Origin: Thermoanaerobaculia bacterium
GTDB lineage: Bacteria > Acidobacteriota > Thermoanaerobaculia > Multivoradales > JAHZIX01
Direction of reading: 5' to 3'
Assembly: GCA_027069135.1 (NCBI GenBank)
Contig: JALXFE010000447.1
Span: 1-64,000, forward strand
DNA length: 64,000 nt
Part shown: positions 6,975 through 16,883 of the stretch, in pieces
How positions within the stretch are numbered: the first letter of the stretch is position 1
Layout of the letters: every line of letters begins with the position of its first letter
Notes under the pieces: model-generated
The model's input: the letters and a program-made list of their open reading frames with translations, nothing else
The model's database searches: none
What the model was told of the DNA's origin: nothing
Made by a program: the position numbers and the translations under genes

Positions 6975-9900
6975 CTACGCGCCATTCTCCTTGAACTCCT
7001 TCGCCCTTTCAATGAGCTCTCCAAACTCGAGGTTCTCGTCCCCGCGTCGCCCCTCTAAGCCCTTTAATTTCTCAAGGTATTTTCCAAACTTATTCCGATC
7101 AACTCCCACTTCTCTCGCAGCGGCATCAACCATCTCCCGATCATTGCGATTCGACCCACGTCCCCTACCGCCGCCACTACTGTGCCCACCCGATCTCATT
7201 TCTGAGATCGCCTGTCCTAGATTCCCCGCTGCCGTACTCACCACTAGAGCCCCGTGGCTTGCGACCACTAGGCTATTCGCCACAACGACTGTAGATGTGC
7301 CTGCGCTCGGGACTTCTGCCGCTAGACCACCAAGCACTCCAGCGCCGCCCACAAAGGCTTCGATGACCCCAAGGCCTATCGAAACGATATCGCCTGCCCT
7401 TTGACCGGCTGCGAAGTCGGCGTTGATCGGCTTATCTCTGCCCACTCCACCGAAGAAATTCGAACCCACAGCATCGAGAAATCCAATAGCAGCGTCTATG
7501 GGAGACTCACCATTCGGATCCACATACCGAATCGGATTGTTCGCCACATAAGCATACAGGTTCCACCCATCCCTTGCCGGGTCCGGGGTGAGGAAGCGGT
7601 TGAAGGGGAAAGCGTAGGTGCGGCCGAGCATGTAGTCGGTGTCGCCTAAGGGGTCGCGCTCGTGACCGGTAAACTTGGCAATGCGGTCGTCGTATTGGAG
7701 GGAAGGATCCCCTGCTTCCTGGCCGAAGGCGTAGTAGTCATGCCGGCCCCGGACGCCACCTAAGTCGTCCGTGATCAGCCGTGGTGTTCCGAGATGATCT
7801 TTATGGAAGAAGCGCTTCGCCGCGGTAGCTGTGCGGCTGGCGAAGAGACCCTCCGGTCCGTAGAAGAAGTCACGATCATGAATGACGGGTGCGGACAGAT
7901 CATCCTTGAGAAAGAGGCGTAGAGGTTTTCCATTGAGGTCTCGCACCAAAAACGTTACGTCCTGACTCGGTGCCTCGAAGCTAGCGATCCGAAGGTTACC
8001 CGGGCCGTAGATTGAGATTTCCGCCGCGCCGACCTTGCTATGACTCAGCTGCATCCCCAAGGCATCCCACTCAAGGAAATGCGATGTTCCGACGGTGGTG
8101 AGCCGCCCGGCACGATCGTAGAGTTTATCGCCGGAACCGATCTGGCGATTCTTGATCGCGTCGTAGACGAAGACGAGGGGCGGGTTCGAGTCTCTCGTCT
8201 GGGTGAGCATGTTGTCGTAGATGTCGTAGGTGTAGGTCTCCTTGCGAGCGGGTCCGGCCTTACGTACGGTGCCCTTGAGCAAACGGCTGGCCCCGTCATA
8301 GACGTACTCGTCCGAGCCGATATCTGTGATGTTTCCGGCACCATCGTAGAGGTACGTCCCAGCATTAAAAATCGCTGCACCCTGGGGGTTCCCCACAGAG
8401 TCCAGCTGAAAGATCCGATGATTGCGCGGGCGTTGCATCCTCTGAGGATCGAGCTCCCAAGTAGTTCTGGTCCGGGGGGTAAAGGAGCTTCCGGAGGAGT
8501 AGTTGAGCTCCCCGAGCTGAAAATTCGGATGATATATGTAGTCCCCGCGCAAAGAGCCGGTGGCCGTGGCTCGAACGGGAAGACCCTGATTATACTGGGT
8601 CGTAACCGAGGCCGAGATACCCGGAGTACCGCCGGAGGCTGCGGAGCAGATGGCGGCAGAACAGATGGGATACCCAGTGGTGGTCACATTCCCTAGAGGA
8701 TCATAGAACCAAGCTTGGGTCGCAGCGAACTCCGTAACGATCTCCCCGCCGTGCTTAAAATTGGTAACCGTGGTGTTACGAGAGCTCGCCTGGCCGAGAA
8801 CTCCCTCATATTCGTAGGTTTCTTCGACCTCCCAATCATCGGTTTCTGTCGGACTTGGGCCCACGTAGTTGTGTCGGACGGCCCTTGTGAGTTTTCCCCA
8901 CTTGAAATTAGTGGCGGTGTTGTCAGTTTCTTTTCCATACTCGAACTCCTGCCAGGTTCGCGCACCTTCCTTCACTGACGTGAGCCGTCCCATGCCATCA
9001 TATTGATAGGACAGCGTATGGGTACCGTCATTCTTGGTACGGACATTCCCTAAGGCATCCCGGGTATAGATCACACTACCCCGAGTGCTGGAAACAGATC
9101 CAAGCTCCGGATGCTGCTCTTTGGTCAGGAAACCCCTTCCGTCCCAGGTAAAGACTCGCCATTGACTGGCCTGACCGGCGGCGACACGACGGGAGGATTT
9201 GACGTTGCCCAGCGGGTCGTAGAAGAAAGCCGTGTTGTACTCCGGGGTTCGTATTTCTGTCACCCGGCCCTGGGAGTCGAAAAGGGTCTTCGTTTGCTCG
9301 TTGGTAGTACCCGTTTCGGAGGTTGCTACGTTCACGTTGCTGGTGGTGACCCGGTCCCCGGCGTAAGCACGGTTCTCGATCTGGCCATCCGGCGCGCGGA
9401 CCTTGTGCGGCCGTCCGAAAACGTCGATTTCCTCGAATGTCGTTCGGAAGGTGACGGCGAGGGTGTTGGTGTCGTCCGGCCGGGTGTCGTTGTTGAAGAT
9501 CTCATCGTCGAAATCCCACTCCCATGTGCCCATAGACTTGGTCCTGCCAAGGGCATCGTAGCGCTCCTCGAAGAAGACCTTGTCAGCATTCGCCAGGGGT
9601 GTGGGATGAGTCTTGAGATGATTCAGAAAGCGTCCGAAATGATCGAAGACCCTCCGGTCCCAGGTGAGGTCCGGGCCGCTTGGAAGCGTTCGCCTCAAGG
9701 TGGCTCGGCTGATCCGGTGGGTGGCTCCATATTGGTAGTCGATGTTGAGATTGGCGGCCCCAAGGGCATCATCCGGATCGGCGATGGTCAGCCGGCCGAG
9801 AGCATCGTAGAAGAAACGGGTGTGTTGGTCCGATATATCAAAGACCTTGGACGCCAGGCCCGTGTTGCCGTCAATCTCCGCCTTGTAGAGGTTGGGGAAA

Positions 9901-12410
9901 TCAGACGAACCGTCAAAACGGCTCTGTTTAAGCTGCAGATCCTCATAGAAATGCTTCCTCACGTATCGACTTCCCGCAGCCGAGTTGCCGACCGAGGAGC
10001 AGAGGATAGTTTTCGAAAGATTCCCTGTATCACCACCGGCGATGGCCTCGGAAGTAGGAAGCCCGGCGTCGGTTCCGACGACAGTACCGAAGGTCAACTT
10101 GGTCGTGAGATCATTCCTGCTGCGGTTGCCTACAGGTGCAGAACCGTAGGCCGGAACGGTTCCCGCGTCCCGATGCTGACGGGAGCATTCCAGCTCACCC
10201 CGAAAATTGAATTGGTGCTCGCTGAGATAGGTCGTGGCGCCTTCCGTGACGGCCTTCCAGCGGAATGGATGAAGGATCCAGGGCTGGCCTGTCGTCGGTA
10301 GGTAACCGGAGGGCGTTCCGACGTCGAAGTAGCCAAGGTTGTCCGGATTCTGATTGATGGAACCGGCGGTCACGGAGTAGTCGGTCCGCTCTTGCCGGGA
10401 GACCCCTGACGAGGCAAAGTTGTCCTTCGTCTCCACTAACCGGGCGGACCCAGCGCCGTTGAAATCCTTGAAATTGGTTTGCCGCCAGCGTCCGCCGTCA
10501 TCCCTGAAGACCGTGCGTCTTGCCACCAAGGTAGGATTGATCGAAAAACAACCGGGGCTGTCGAACTCTTTGTTGCATTGGCGGTATTCCGTGGCGTAGC
10601 GAACCCACTCCTGACGTTTCTTGCTGCAGCTGCTAGGACTGGAGCAATCGAAGGTTTCTTGGGATAGAAAGAGGATCTCGTTAGGATCGGTCTCATTCAG
10701 TGTAAAGACTCCTCCCTTGGCGTAGGGGAGGCCGTTGTCGGTCACTCTCCAGTCCTTGATCATGTCCCCGGGAAGTGGGTGCTGCTCGCCTTCGGCCACC
10801 GAGAAGTAGTAGACGGTCTTGCGGTAATGCCCATTCTCTCCGGCCGGGGCCCGGACGACGGTCTTGCGGTACTTCGCTCGCTGGCAAGTATTTCCGCTCC
10901 AGTCGTCCGGATTGATGCTGGAAGGGACGAGCTCGTCCGTGTAGACCCACTCGGCCTCGACGTTTCTGGGATCGGTGGAAGCAAAATTTGGATTGAGCCT
11001 CTGCTTCCTGACGACACCCTGTTGCGAGTATTCCGGCTCGATCTCGAAGTTGAACTCCTTGTAGACACATTGGGTTGGGTAGTCCCAGTTGCCGTACTGG
11101 TAGGCGAATTGGCCGCCGGTGGGCAAGGTCAGTTTCTTGACTCGGCCCCCGGGATCCGTCTCGAAGGCGTAATCGTCGAAGCTGGGGCCGTCGATTGAGA
11201 CGAGATCCCGACTGTGTAAGGAACCAGTTCCGGGAAAGACGGAACGGTCATGGGCACTCGGCCGGGTAAAGGTCTTCGGAGCGTAGTGAAAGATATAGCT
11301 CTTCCGCACTCCTCCGAATACCGAGACGCGAATGCTGGTGACGATACGTTCCATCTCGCCCATCTCATCCCAGAGGGCCGTGGCATTCGGGTCCGGCGGA
11401 GGGTTTTCGGGAGTCAGAGCGTTGCGGACGTGAAAGGGAGCCGCGCCGTCACCGCCGCCGGTCTTCACCTTTTCCCGACTGAAGTTGATGTCGTGGGCTC
11501 TGCCGGTGCTGTCATGGACCTGCCATTTCTCGGTCTTATTGTCCGCTGACTTGGAGTAGCTGATCCAGATTTCGTTTCCCCGAGGATCGTATTGACGCTT
11601 GAAGCGCCAACAACCGGTGCCGGAGGTGCTGCAGAACTCGGTTCCCTTGAAGGTACTTTTCTTCTCGAACTCGCTGATCACTCCGTTGGGATGCTGTACC
11701 TCGATGAGCCCGGGCCCGATCTGCTCCATACGCAGCCGGCTGCCGTCTTTGGAATAGCGGACCGGCCCGTTGCCGGTGCTGTTGTCCCGGCCAGGCAGGG
11801 GGATCAAGTCGTGGCTGGAACCGTCCGGCGAGACATAGAGCCAGCGCTCGCCAACGTGCGGGCTGTCCTGGCCGATACTTGGATAGAGCTGCTTCTCAAT
11901 GGCGTTGAGACCGCTCGGCGGCCGCGGCGGTAGAAGCTTTCCGAGATGGATCTCCCAGCCGATACCGGCGTTGGAATGAGGATTGGGAACCATGAACGTA
12001 GCCTCTCCATGGGTCACCTCACAACCGTTGTCGAGGGTCGCGCAACCCACCTGCATGGACTCCCAGACGGTGGAGTTGTGGGTGACCCGCAGCTGGTAGG
12101 ACAGGAGGGGACCGACGGTGTACACCTGGCCCAGGGGGATCGAGAGGTTGAGATTGCCGGAGGAGGGACTGATGGACTCGATGTCACCATCGAGCTCGAA
12201 GACCTGGTTGGGCTCGAACCCGCGGTGGATCTCCACCGGTTGAAAAACGGCAGGATCGTACCCATCCGGGTCTGTTGCGGCAGCGTTGACGTTGTCGAAG
12301 TCACCGGCCTCAGAGGTCGAGGCCAAGAAACCGGTCGCCAAGCTCGCCGCGAGGAGAAAGGCTCTCAAGCCCCTAAGATTGGGAGGGATTACCAACCGAA
12401 TACGTTTCAT
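6975..12410 (-). CDS. Secreted RHS-repeat protein with variable C-terminal tip (putative polymorphic toxin)
   Basis: An 1811-residue RHS/YD-repeat protein. The start at 12410 has AAGGAG seven bases upstream, and residues 1-35 form a Sec signal peptide ending STSEA. About 600 N-terminal residues (a domain with DLNLSIPLG- and VTHNS-like segments) precede many YD repeats such as YDGMGRL, YDPLGNV and YDALGR. The RHS-associated core is at about 1530-1630: HKDHLGTPRLITDD, YYAFGQE, TGHERDPLGDTDYMLGRTY, RFLTPDPA, NPIRYVDPNG. RHS shells encapsulate a C-terminal toxin. The tip (about 1630-1811) has a hydrophobic Gly/Ala/Val stretch, a Gly-Ser linker, and an end I do not recognise, with EVGVDRNKFGKYLEKLKG and FGELIERAKEF. 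DNA coding the tip is less GC-rich than the shell. No T6SS or TcA partner lies nearby, and the signal peptide argues for Sec export. Confidence 0.9.
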   Translation of the reverse strand: MKRIRLVIPPNLRGLRAFLLAASLATGFLASTSEAGDFDNVNAAATDPDGYDPAVFQPVEIHRGFEPNQVFELDGDIESISPSSGNLNLSIPLGQVYTVGPLLSYQLRVTHNSTVWESMQVGCATLDNGCEVTHGEATFMVPNPHSNAGIGWEIHLGKLLPPRPPSGLNAIEKQLYPSIGQDSPHVGERWLYVSPDGSSHDLIPLPGRDNSTGNGPVRYSKDGSRLRMEQIGPGLIEVQHPNGVISEFEKKSTFKGTEFCSTSGTGCWRFKRQYDPRGNEIWISYSKSADNKTEKWQVHDSTGRAHDINFSREKVKTGGGDGAAPFHVRNALTPENPPPDPNATALWDEMGEMERIVTSIRVSVFGGVRKSYIFHYAPKTFTRPSAHDRSVFPGTGSLHSRDLVSIDGPSFDDYAFETDPGGRVKKLTLPTGGQFAYQYGNWDYPTQCVYKEFNFEIEPEYSQQGVVRKQRLNPNFASTDPRNVEAEWVYTDELVPSSINPDDWSGNTCQRAKYRKTVVRAPAGENGHYRKTVYYFSVAEGEQHPLPGDMIKDWRVTDNGLPYAKGGVFTLNETDPNEILFLSQETFDCSSPSSCSKKRQEWVRYATEYRQCNKEFDSPGCFSINPTLVARRTVFRDDGGRWRQTNFKDFNGAGSARLVETKDNFASSGVSRQERTDYSVTAGSINQNPDNLGYFDVGTPSGYLPTTGQPWILHPFRWKAVTEGATTYLSEHQFNFRGELECSRQHRDAGTVPAYGSAPVGNRSRNDLTTKLTFGTVVGTDAGLPTSEAIAGGDTGNLSKTILCSSVGNSAAGSRYVRKHFYEDLQLKQSRFDGSSDFPNLYKAEIDGNTGLASKVFDISDQHTRFFYDALGRLTIADPDDALGAANLNIDYQYGATHRISRATLRRTLPSGPDLTWDRRVFDHFGRFLNHLKTHPTPLANADKVFFEERYDALGRTKSMGTWEWDFDDEIFNNDTRPDDTNTLAVTFRTTFEEIDVFGRPHKVRAPDGQIENRAYAGDRVTTSNVNVATSETGTTNEQTKTLFDSQGRVTEIRTPEYNTAFFYDPLGNVKSSRRVAAGQASQWRVFTWDGRGFLTKEQHPELGSVSSTRGSVIYTRDALGNVRTKNDGTHTLSYQYDGMGRLTSVKEGARTWQEFEYGKETDNTATNFKWGKLTRAVRHNYVGPSPTETDDWEVEETYEYEGVLGQASSRNTTVTNFKHGGEIVTEFAATQAWFYDPLGNVTTTGYPICSAAICSAASGGTPGISASVTTQYNQGLPVRATATGSLRGDYIYHPNFQLGELNYSSGSSFTPRTRTTWELDPQRMQRPRNHRIFQLDSVGNPQGAAIFNAGTYLYDGAGNITDIGSDEYVYDGASRLLKGTVRKAGPARKETYTYDIYDNMLTQTRDSNPPLVFVYDAIKNRQIGSGDKLYDRAGRLTTVGTSHFLEWDALGMQLSHSKVGAAEISIYGPGNLRIASFEAPSQDVTFLVRDLNGKPLRLFLKDDLSAPVIHDRDFFYGPEGLFASRTATAAKRFFHKDHLGTPRLITDDLGGVRGRHDYYAFGQEAGDPSLQYDDRIAKFTGHERDPLGDTDYMLGRTYAFPFNRFLTPDPARDGWNLYAYVANNPIRYVDPNGESPIDAAIGFLDAVGSNFFGGVGRDKPINADFAAGQRAGDIVSIGLGVIEAFVGGAGVLGGLAAEVPSAGTSTVVVANSLVVASHGALVVSTAAGNLGQAISEMRSGGHSSGGGRGRGSNRNDREMVDAAAREVGVDRNKFGKYLEKLKGLEGRRGDENLEFGELIERAKEFKENGA

Positions 12411-12792
12411 ATCGAATCTCCTTGGGGCACAGCGGCCGCTGACCACCGTCCGGCGGAAGCGGCCGTCGTCGGGTAAGAATGAGGAGGCAGCAAGACCCCG
12501 GTGAGCTCTGGGACGCCGGGCTACCGGAGCGGTCTACTCAACTCGGCGGAATTGAAGGGTAAGTTGTCTCAAAGAATGGGCCCATATCTCGTCTTTGCCC
12601 TCTCGGTGAGAAAATCCGAAACATCGTAGTACCATCTTCCAAGGTTGGAGCCGACCCCTGGATTGGAGGCTCCAGCCGCCGGCCTGGGAGGGCGAGGGCA
12701 AGCATGGCCAAGAACGAAGAATCCCCAAAGCTCAGTTTCCGAAGACCCGGACCCCGAGAATCTCGGAGGCTCAGCGCGAAAGCCACGTCCCC
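12411..12792. other. Intergenic region between divergent RHS and kinase genes
   Basis: A 382-base gap between divergent genes, presumably holding both promoters. I see the AAGGAG ribosome site of the RHS gene at its left end but no convincing -35/-10 pair, RNA gene or repeat. Short open frames here look non-coding. Confidence 0.6.
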
Positions 12793-15495
12793 ATGAGTCA
12801 CCAGATGGACCGCTGGAATCGCCTGTCCTCCCTGCTTGACGAAATGCTGGACGCTGCCCCGGAAGAGCGCAGCCGGCGGCTCGAAGAGCTGGGCAAGGAA
12901 GACCCCAAGCTTCGGGTGGTCTTAGAGGAGCTCCTCGACGCCCATTGCCGGCAGACGGCGGAAGCCTCGACGAACGAATCATTCCGACCCGACGCTCCGC
13001 TACATTCCGACGCCCCACCCGAGCCGGAAGCCGAGCCGGATGCCGACCCCCGATTGGGCACCGTCATCGGTGGCTATCGGCTGACGGAACACCTGGGAGA
13101 AGGGGGCATGGCGACGGTCTATCGGGGGGAAAAGCAAGACGCGACCTTCGATCACTCGGTGGCTGTCAAGCTTGTGCGCGCAGACCGTACCAGCCCGGCC
13201 ATGCTGCGGCGCTTTCGAGACGAGCAGCGGATTCTCGCCTCCCTCAACCATCCCGGCATCGCTCGTCTCTTCGATGGGGGCCTCACCGAAGACGGGCAGC
13301 CCTATATCGTCATGGAGTTGATCGAGGGCCTCCCTCTCGACCGCTATTGCGATGGCTCAAACCTCGGCGTGGAGGCCCGCCTGGGACTCTTCTGCGATGT
13401 CTGCGAGGCCATCGAATACGCCCACGCAAACCTCATCGTCCATCGGGACCTCAAACCCAGCAATATTCTCGTCACGGCCGATGGCACTGTGAAAATTCTC
13501 GACTTCGGTGTCGCCAAGCTTCTCGAGTCCGCAGAGCTCGCCCCCCCCAGCGACGATTTGACCTCGTTGTTCGGAATTCCCATGACCCCGGCCTACGCAG
13601 CACCGGAACAGCTAGAGGGTGGAGCCGTAACGACAGCGACGGACGTCTACTCCCTGGGTCTCGTACTCTACGAGCTCCTGACCGGTCGGAAAGCTTTCCT
13701 GAGATCTTCCGGTCGATCTTCCGCCTCCCCCCTAAGAGACCAGCAGAAGAATCCCCGGCGCCCCTCCCGATGCTTCACGCACACCGAGGGCCCACGGACG
13801 GAGTCAACGACCCGGGAGACTTCGACAGCGGTGATCGCCCGGAGGCGCTCGACCACCGTCCCCCGGCTCCTGCGTCGCTTGCAAGGGGACCTCGACGTCA
13901 TCGTGCTGAAGGCTCTGCGCCGGGAGCCGACGAGGCGGTATAGATCCGCTCTGGCCCTGCGAGAGGATCTCGAGCGGCACCGCGAGCAGCTTCCGATTCG
14001 AGCCCGGCCGGAATCCTGGCGCTACAGCCTGGACCGCTTCGTGCGCCGCCACCGCAAGGCCGTCGCGGCGAGCCTCCTCGCGACGGTCTGCCTCGTCGCA
14101 GCCCTGGCCGTCGCCCTCGCCGGCTGGGCCGCGGCCCGGCGGGAAGCCGCAACCTCGGAGCGTATCTCCCGATTCCTGGTGGAGACCTTCCGCGCTCCGG
14201 ACCCCACGACCTTTAGGGAAGGTGGCCAGATCTCTGCCTCCGAGCTCCTCCGCCGCGCCGCTGATCGGGTCCGAGCCGGCAACGATGCCAGCCCGGAGGT
14301 CCGGGCCCGCCTGAACGGAGCCATCGGAGAATCCTTCCTAGGCATCGGCGACTTCGAACGGGCCGCAGAGGTAGTCGAAGCGAGCGTTCGTCTGTGGACC
14401 CAAGCTCATGGCGGGACCAGCCCCCAAGCCCTGGGAGCCAAGAATCTCCTGGCTCGCATCTGGACAGAGATGGGCCGCCTGGACGAGGCCGAGGCTCTGT
14501 ACGACATCCTGATGGTGGAGCTTGGCAAACACCCGACGGCTCGGGCCCTCAAGGCCACCGTCGCCAACGACTTCGGCATTCTCCTCAAGGAAAGAGGGGA
14601 GCTCGACCGGGCGGAGACGCTCTTTCGCCAAGCCCTAAAGATCCACCGGGAGCTCGGAACCTTCGATGCCCAGGAGGGCTTGAGGGTGCGCAACAACCTC
14701 GCCATTTGCCGACGGGGCCAGGGGGATCTGGAAGAAGCGGAAACCCTGCTCCGAGAGGTCCTGCACAGCCAACGTCTCAGCCTCCGAGAGCCCCACGCGG
14801 ACATCGCTGCTGCCGTCAACAACCTCGCCCGGGTGGTGCGGGCCCGAGGGGACCTGGACGAAGCCGAAGCCCTCTACCGCCAGGCCCTCAATCAACGCCT
14901 GGCGGTGTTCGGGAAACATCACCCGGAGACCGCTCAGAGTTACAACAACATCGGCGCCCTTCGCTACTTTCGGAAGGATTTCGACGGGGCCTCGGAGTAC
15001 TTCGAAACCGCGTTTCGGATCTGGAGAAATTTCTTTGGAGGAGACCATCCCCGACTTTGCGCTGCTCTGAGCAATCTAGGGTCTCTTCGCCGCAAGCAGG
15101 GCCGATTCGCCGAAGCCGAGGAGTTCTTTCGTCAGGCCGCGGAAATGGAAGCCCGCCTCCACGGGGCGGACCACCCGAGGGTTTCGAAGGCCCTGTACCG
15201 CTGGGCGGACCTCCGTCTGGAGACCGACAACGCCGCCACCGCGGTGCCGCTGCTGGAGAGATCTCTCGAGATCCTCGAAGCTAGCCTGGGGCTGGCCGAG
15301 AAGGCCTCCATCGACACCGTATTGCTGCTGACCAATGCCTACCGGAAAGATCGCCGGCCCCGCGAGGCCCAAGCTCTCCTAGCGCGCGCCCAGCAAGCGG
15401 CCGCGGACCGGCCGGAGATCCTGGAGAGGTTGAGCTCCGCAGCCGACGCCGGGGCTATTTCGAAGCCGGGCGAGGAGCGATATCCAAACAGATGA
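12793..15495 (+). CDS. Ser/Thr protein kinase with transmembrane segment and TPR repeats
   Basis: A 900-residue protein. An N-terminal helical segment (1-50) and an acidic/proline linker precede a Hanks-type kinase from about residue 93: glycine loop GEGGMATVYRG, VAVKL lysine, catalytic HRDLKPSNIL (about 216), DFGVAKLL (about 236), activation end TPAYAAPEQLEGG. A transmembrane helix (about 420-440, LLATVCLVAALAVALAG) leads to many tetratricopeptide repeats with the AExLYRQAL pattern, which in this topology would be extracytoplasmic. The stretch at 13690-13860 between kinase lobe and helix is unusually rich in Arg, Ser and Thr. The ATG at 12793 has no obvious ribosome site; Met5 is an alternative. 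The gene overlaps the convergent beta-propeller gene by 41 bases. Confidence 0.9.
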   Translation: MSHQMDRWNRLSSLLDEMLDAAPEERSRRLEELGKEDPKLRVVLEELLDAHCRQTAEASTNESFRPDAPLHSDAPPEPEAEPDADPRLGTVIGGYRLTEHLGEGGMATVYRGEKQDATFDHSVAVKLVRADRTSPAMLRRFRDEQRILASLNHPGIARLFDGGLTEDGQPYIVMELIEGLPLDRYCDGSNLGVEARLGLFCDVCEAIEYAHANLIVHRDLKPSNILVTADGTVKILDFGVAKLLESAELAPPSDDLTSLFGIPMTPAYAAPEQLEGGAVTTATDVYSLGLVLYELLTGRKAFLRSSGRSSASPLRDQQKNPRRPSRCFTHTEGPRTESTTRETSTAVIARRRSTTVPRLLRRLQGDLDVIVLKALRREPTRRYRSALALREDLERHREQLPIRARPESWRYSLDRFVRRHRKAVAASLLATVCLVAALAVALAGWAAARREAATSERISRFLVETFRAPDPTTFREGGQISASELLRRAADRVRAGNDASPEVRARLNGAIGESFLGIGDFERAAEVVEASVRLWTQAHGGTSPQALGAKNLLARIWTEMGRLDEAEALYDILMVELGKHPTARALKATVANDFGILLKERGELDRAETLFRQALKIHRELGTFDAQEGLRVRNNLAICRRGQGDLEEAETLLREVLHSQRLSLREPHADIAAAVNNLARVVRARGDLDEAEALYRQALNQRLAVFGKHHPETAQSYNNIGALRYFRKDFDGASEYFETAFRIWRNFFGGDHPRLCAALSNLGSLRRKQGRFAEAEEFFRQAAEMEARLHGADHPRVSKALYRWADLRLETDNAATAVPLLERSLEILEASLGLAEKASIDTVLLLTNAYRKDRRPREAQALLARAQQAAADRPEILERLSSAADAGAISKPGEERYPNR

Positions 15496-16882
15496 CCTGG
15501 TCCTTGCCACGCACATAGAGGCGGCCGTGGGAAAGGACCGGTGCGTTCCAGCTGGGGTAGCGAAGAATCGGACGATCCGAGGCCGCGACGGCGCCGGTCT
15601 TGGCGGCGGCGTTGGTCACATCGTCGGAGGCTCCGAGATTCATCTCTGCGAGGAGGTGAAACCGCTCCGGCGTCGCCTCCAAGAGAAGAAGCCGGCCGGT
15701 CTCGGTCAGCGCGACGAAATGCCCGTCCGCGTAGAGCAGGGTCGAGCGGCCCAAACCGGGTTCCTTCCAAGCCACCTTGCCAGTGGCGTGCTCCACCGCC
15801 CTCAACTGCGCATCTCCCCGGTTCTGTCCGCTCGAAGCGTAGAGGTAGCCGTCATGAAAAATCGGCGTCGACCAATGGGTTTGAAGGCTCTGTCCCCGCC
15901 GCGGCGGATCCTTCCAGATCACCTCCGGTCCTTTGGCAGAGAAGCGAAGAAGCACGCTGCCCGGTCCGTAGGCTTCGCTCACGAAGACCGTATCGCCCAC
16001 CAAGACGGGAGTGGAGGCGTTGACGCTCTCCAGCTTGCGAGCCCGCCAGGGGTAGAAAAACCTCTCTGTTCCCTCCCTTGGATCGAAGGCCAGGAGACCG
16101 CCCCGGGTAAAGACGAAGCCCCAGGGGCTCCCGCCGAGGGTCGTGACCCGAGGGCTCGAATAGCTCGCCAGCTGGTCGCTGAGCCGGTAGCGCACCTTCC
16201 CGGTCATCTTGTCGAAGGCGACGACGGCGGAGCCGTTACCCTTCACCTCACCGCTCGAAATGGAAGGGCTCTCCGCCGGGCTCCCCCCGACCTGGGCGAT
16301 GAGCAGATCCCCTTCGATAATCGGGGTTCCTCCAACGCCGAAGAAATTCTGGACGACGCCGAATTGTGCCGCGGTGTCGACCTCCCAAAGAACCTTCCCG
16401 GTCTCGACCGAGTGGGCTCGAAGGCGCCCCTCCACCCCGAAGGCGTAAACCCGCTCGCCATCGACGACGGGGGAGGTCCGGGGGCCTCCGCTATATTGAT
16501 AGAGGTCCTCGTAGGAGGTGGTATAAGACTCCTGCCAGAGCTCTTTCCCGGTAACGCTATCCCAGGCGGATAGGCGGGCCCGGTCCTTGACGCGATCGAA
16601 AACGAAGATCCTGCCGTCCGCGATCGAAGGGGCGCTATAGCCCTCCCCCACAGTCTTGAACCAGAGGATGTCGAGGCCCTTTTCCGGCCAGTCCAACAGG
16701 ATCTTTTCCTCCGACTTGCCATCCCCGGTGGGTCCGAGAAACCCGGGCCAATCGTGCCCCGGATAAACGACCGGAAGAGTCTCCGGGGACTCAGCCTTGG
16801 GCTTCTCCGCAGGCATTTCTGCCGGTAGCCGTGCCGCCGAGAAGCTGATACCGACCAGGCCGACGATCAGGGCTCGCAACAT
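15455..16882 (-). CDS. Secreted PQQ-type beta-propeller protein
   Basis: A 475-residue protein with a signal peptide (MLRALIVGLVGISFSAARL) and repeated PQQ-like blades: YSAPSIADGRIFVFD, SAWDSVTGKELWQ, VVDGERVYAFGVEGRLRAHS, TGKVLWEVD, VVAFDKMTGKVRYR, LRAVEHATGKVAWKE. These resemble BamB and other beta-propellers that need not bind PQQ. No catalytic domain is attached, so an export, scaffold or assembly role is possible. The start at 16882 has AAGGAG six bases upstream, lying inside the end of the antiporter gene: only one base separates that gene's stop codon from this ATG, so the pair is probably translationally coupled. Confidence 0.85.
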   Translation of the reverse strand: MLRALIVGLVGISFSAARLPAEMPAEKPKAESPETLPVVYPGHDWPGFLGPTGDGKSEEKILLDWPEKGLDILWFKTVGEGYSAPSIADGRIFVFDRVKDRARLSAWDSVTGKELWQESYTTSYEDLYQYSGGPRTSPVVDGERVYAFGVEGRLRAHSVETGKVLWEVDTAAQFGVVQNFFGVGGTPIIEGDLLIAQVGGSPAESPSISSGEVKGNGSAVVAFDKMTGKVRYRLSDQLASYSSPRVTTLGGSPWGFVFTRGGLLAFDPREGTERFFYPWRARKLESVNASTPVLVGDTVFVSEAYGPGSVLLRFSAKGPEVIWKDPPRRGQSLQTHWSTPIFHDGYLYASSGQNRGDAQLRAVEHATGKVAWKEPGLGRSTLLYADGHFVALTETGRLLLLEATPERFHLLAEMNLGASDDVTNAAAKTGAVAASDRPILRYPSWNAPVLSHGRLYVRGKDQVICLDIAPRPASK

Positions 16883-16883
16883 T

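Noticed and set aside
9111-10301. 396-residue open frame on the plus strand
   Set aside because: It lies antisense to the RHS repeats and mirrors their codon pattern; no ribosome site or family features.
15527-16573. 348-residue open frame on the plus strand
   Set aside because: It is antisense to the beta-propeller gene, which has a signal peptide, blades and a good ribosome site.
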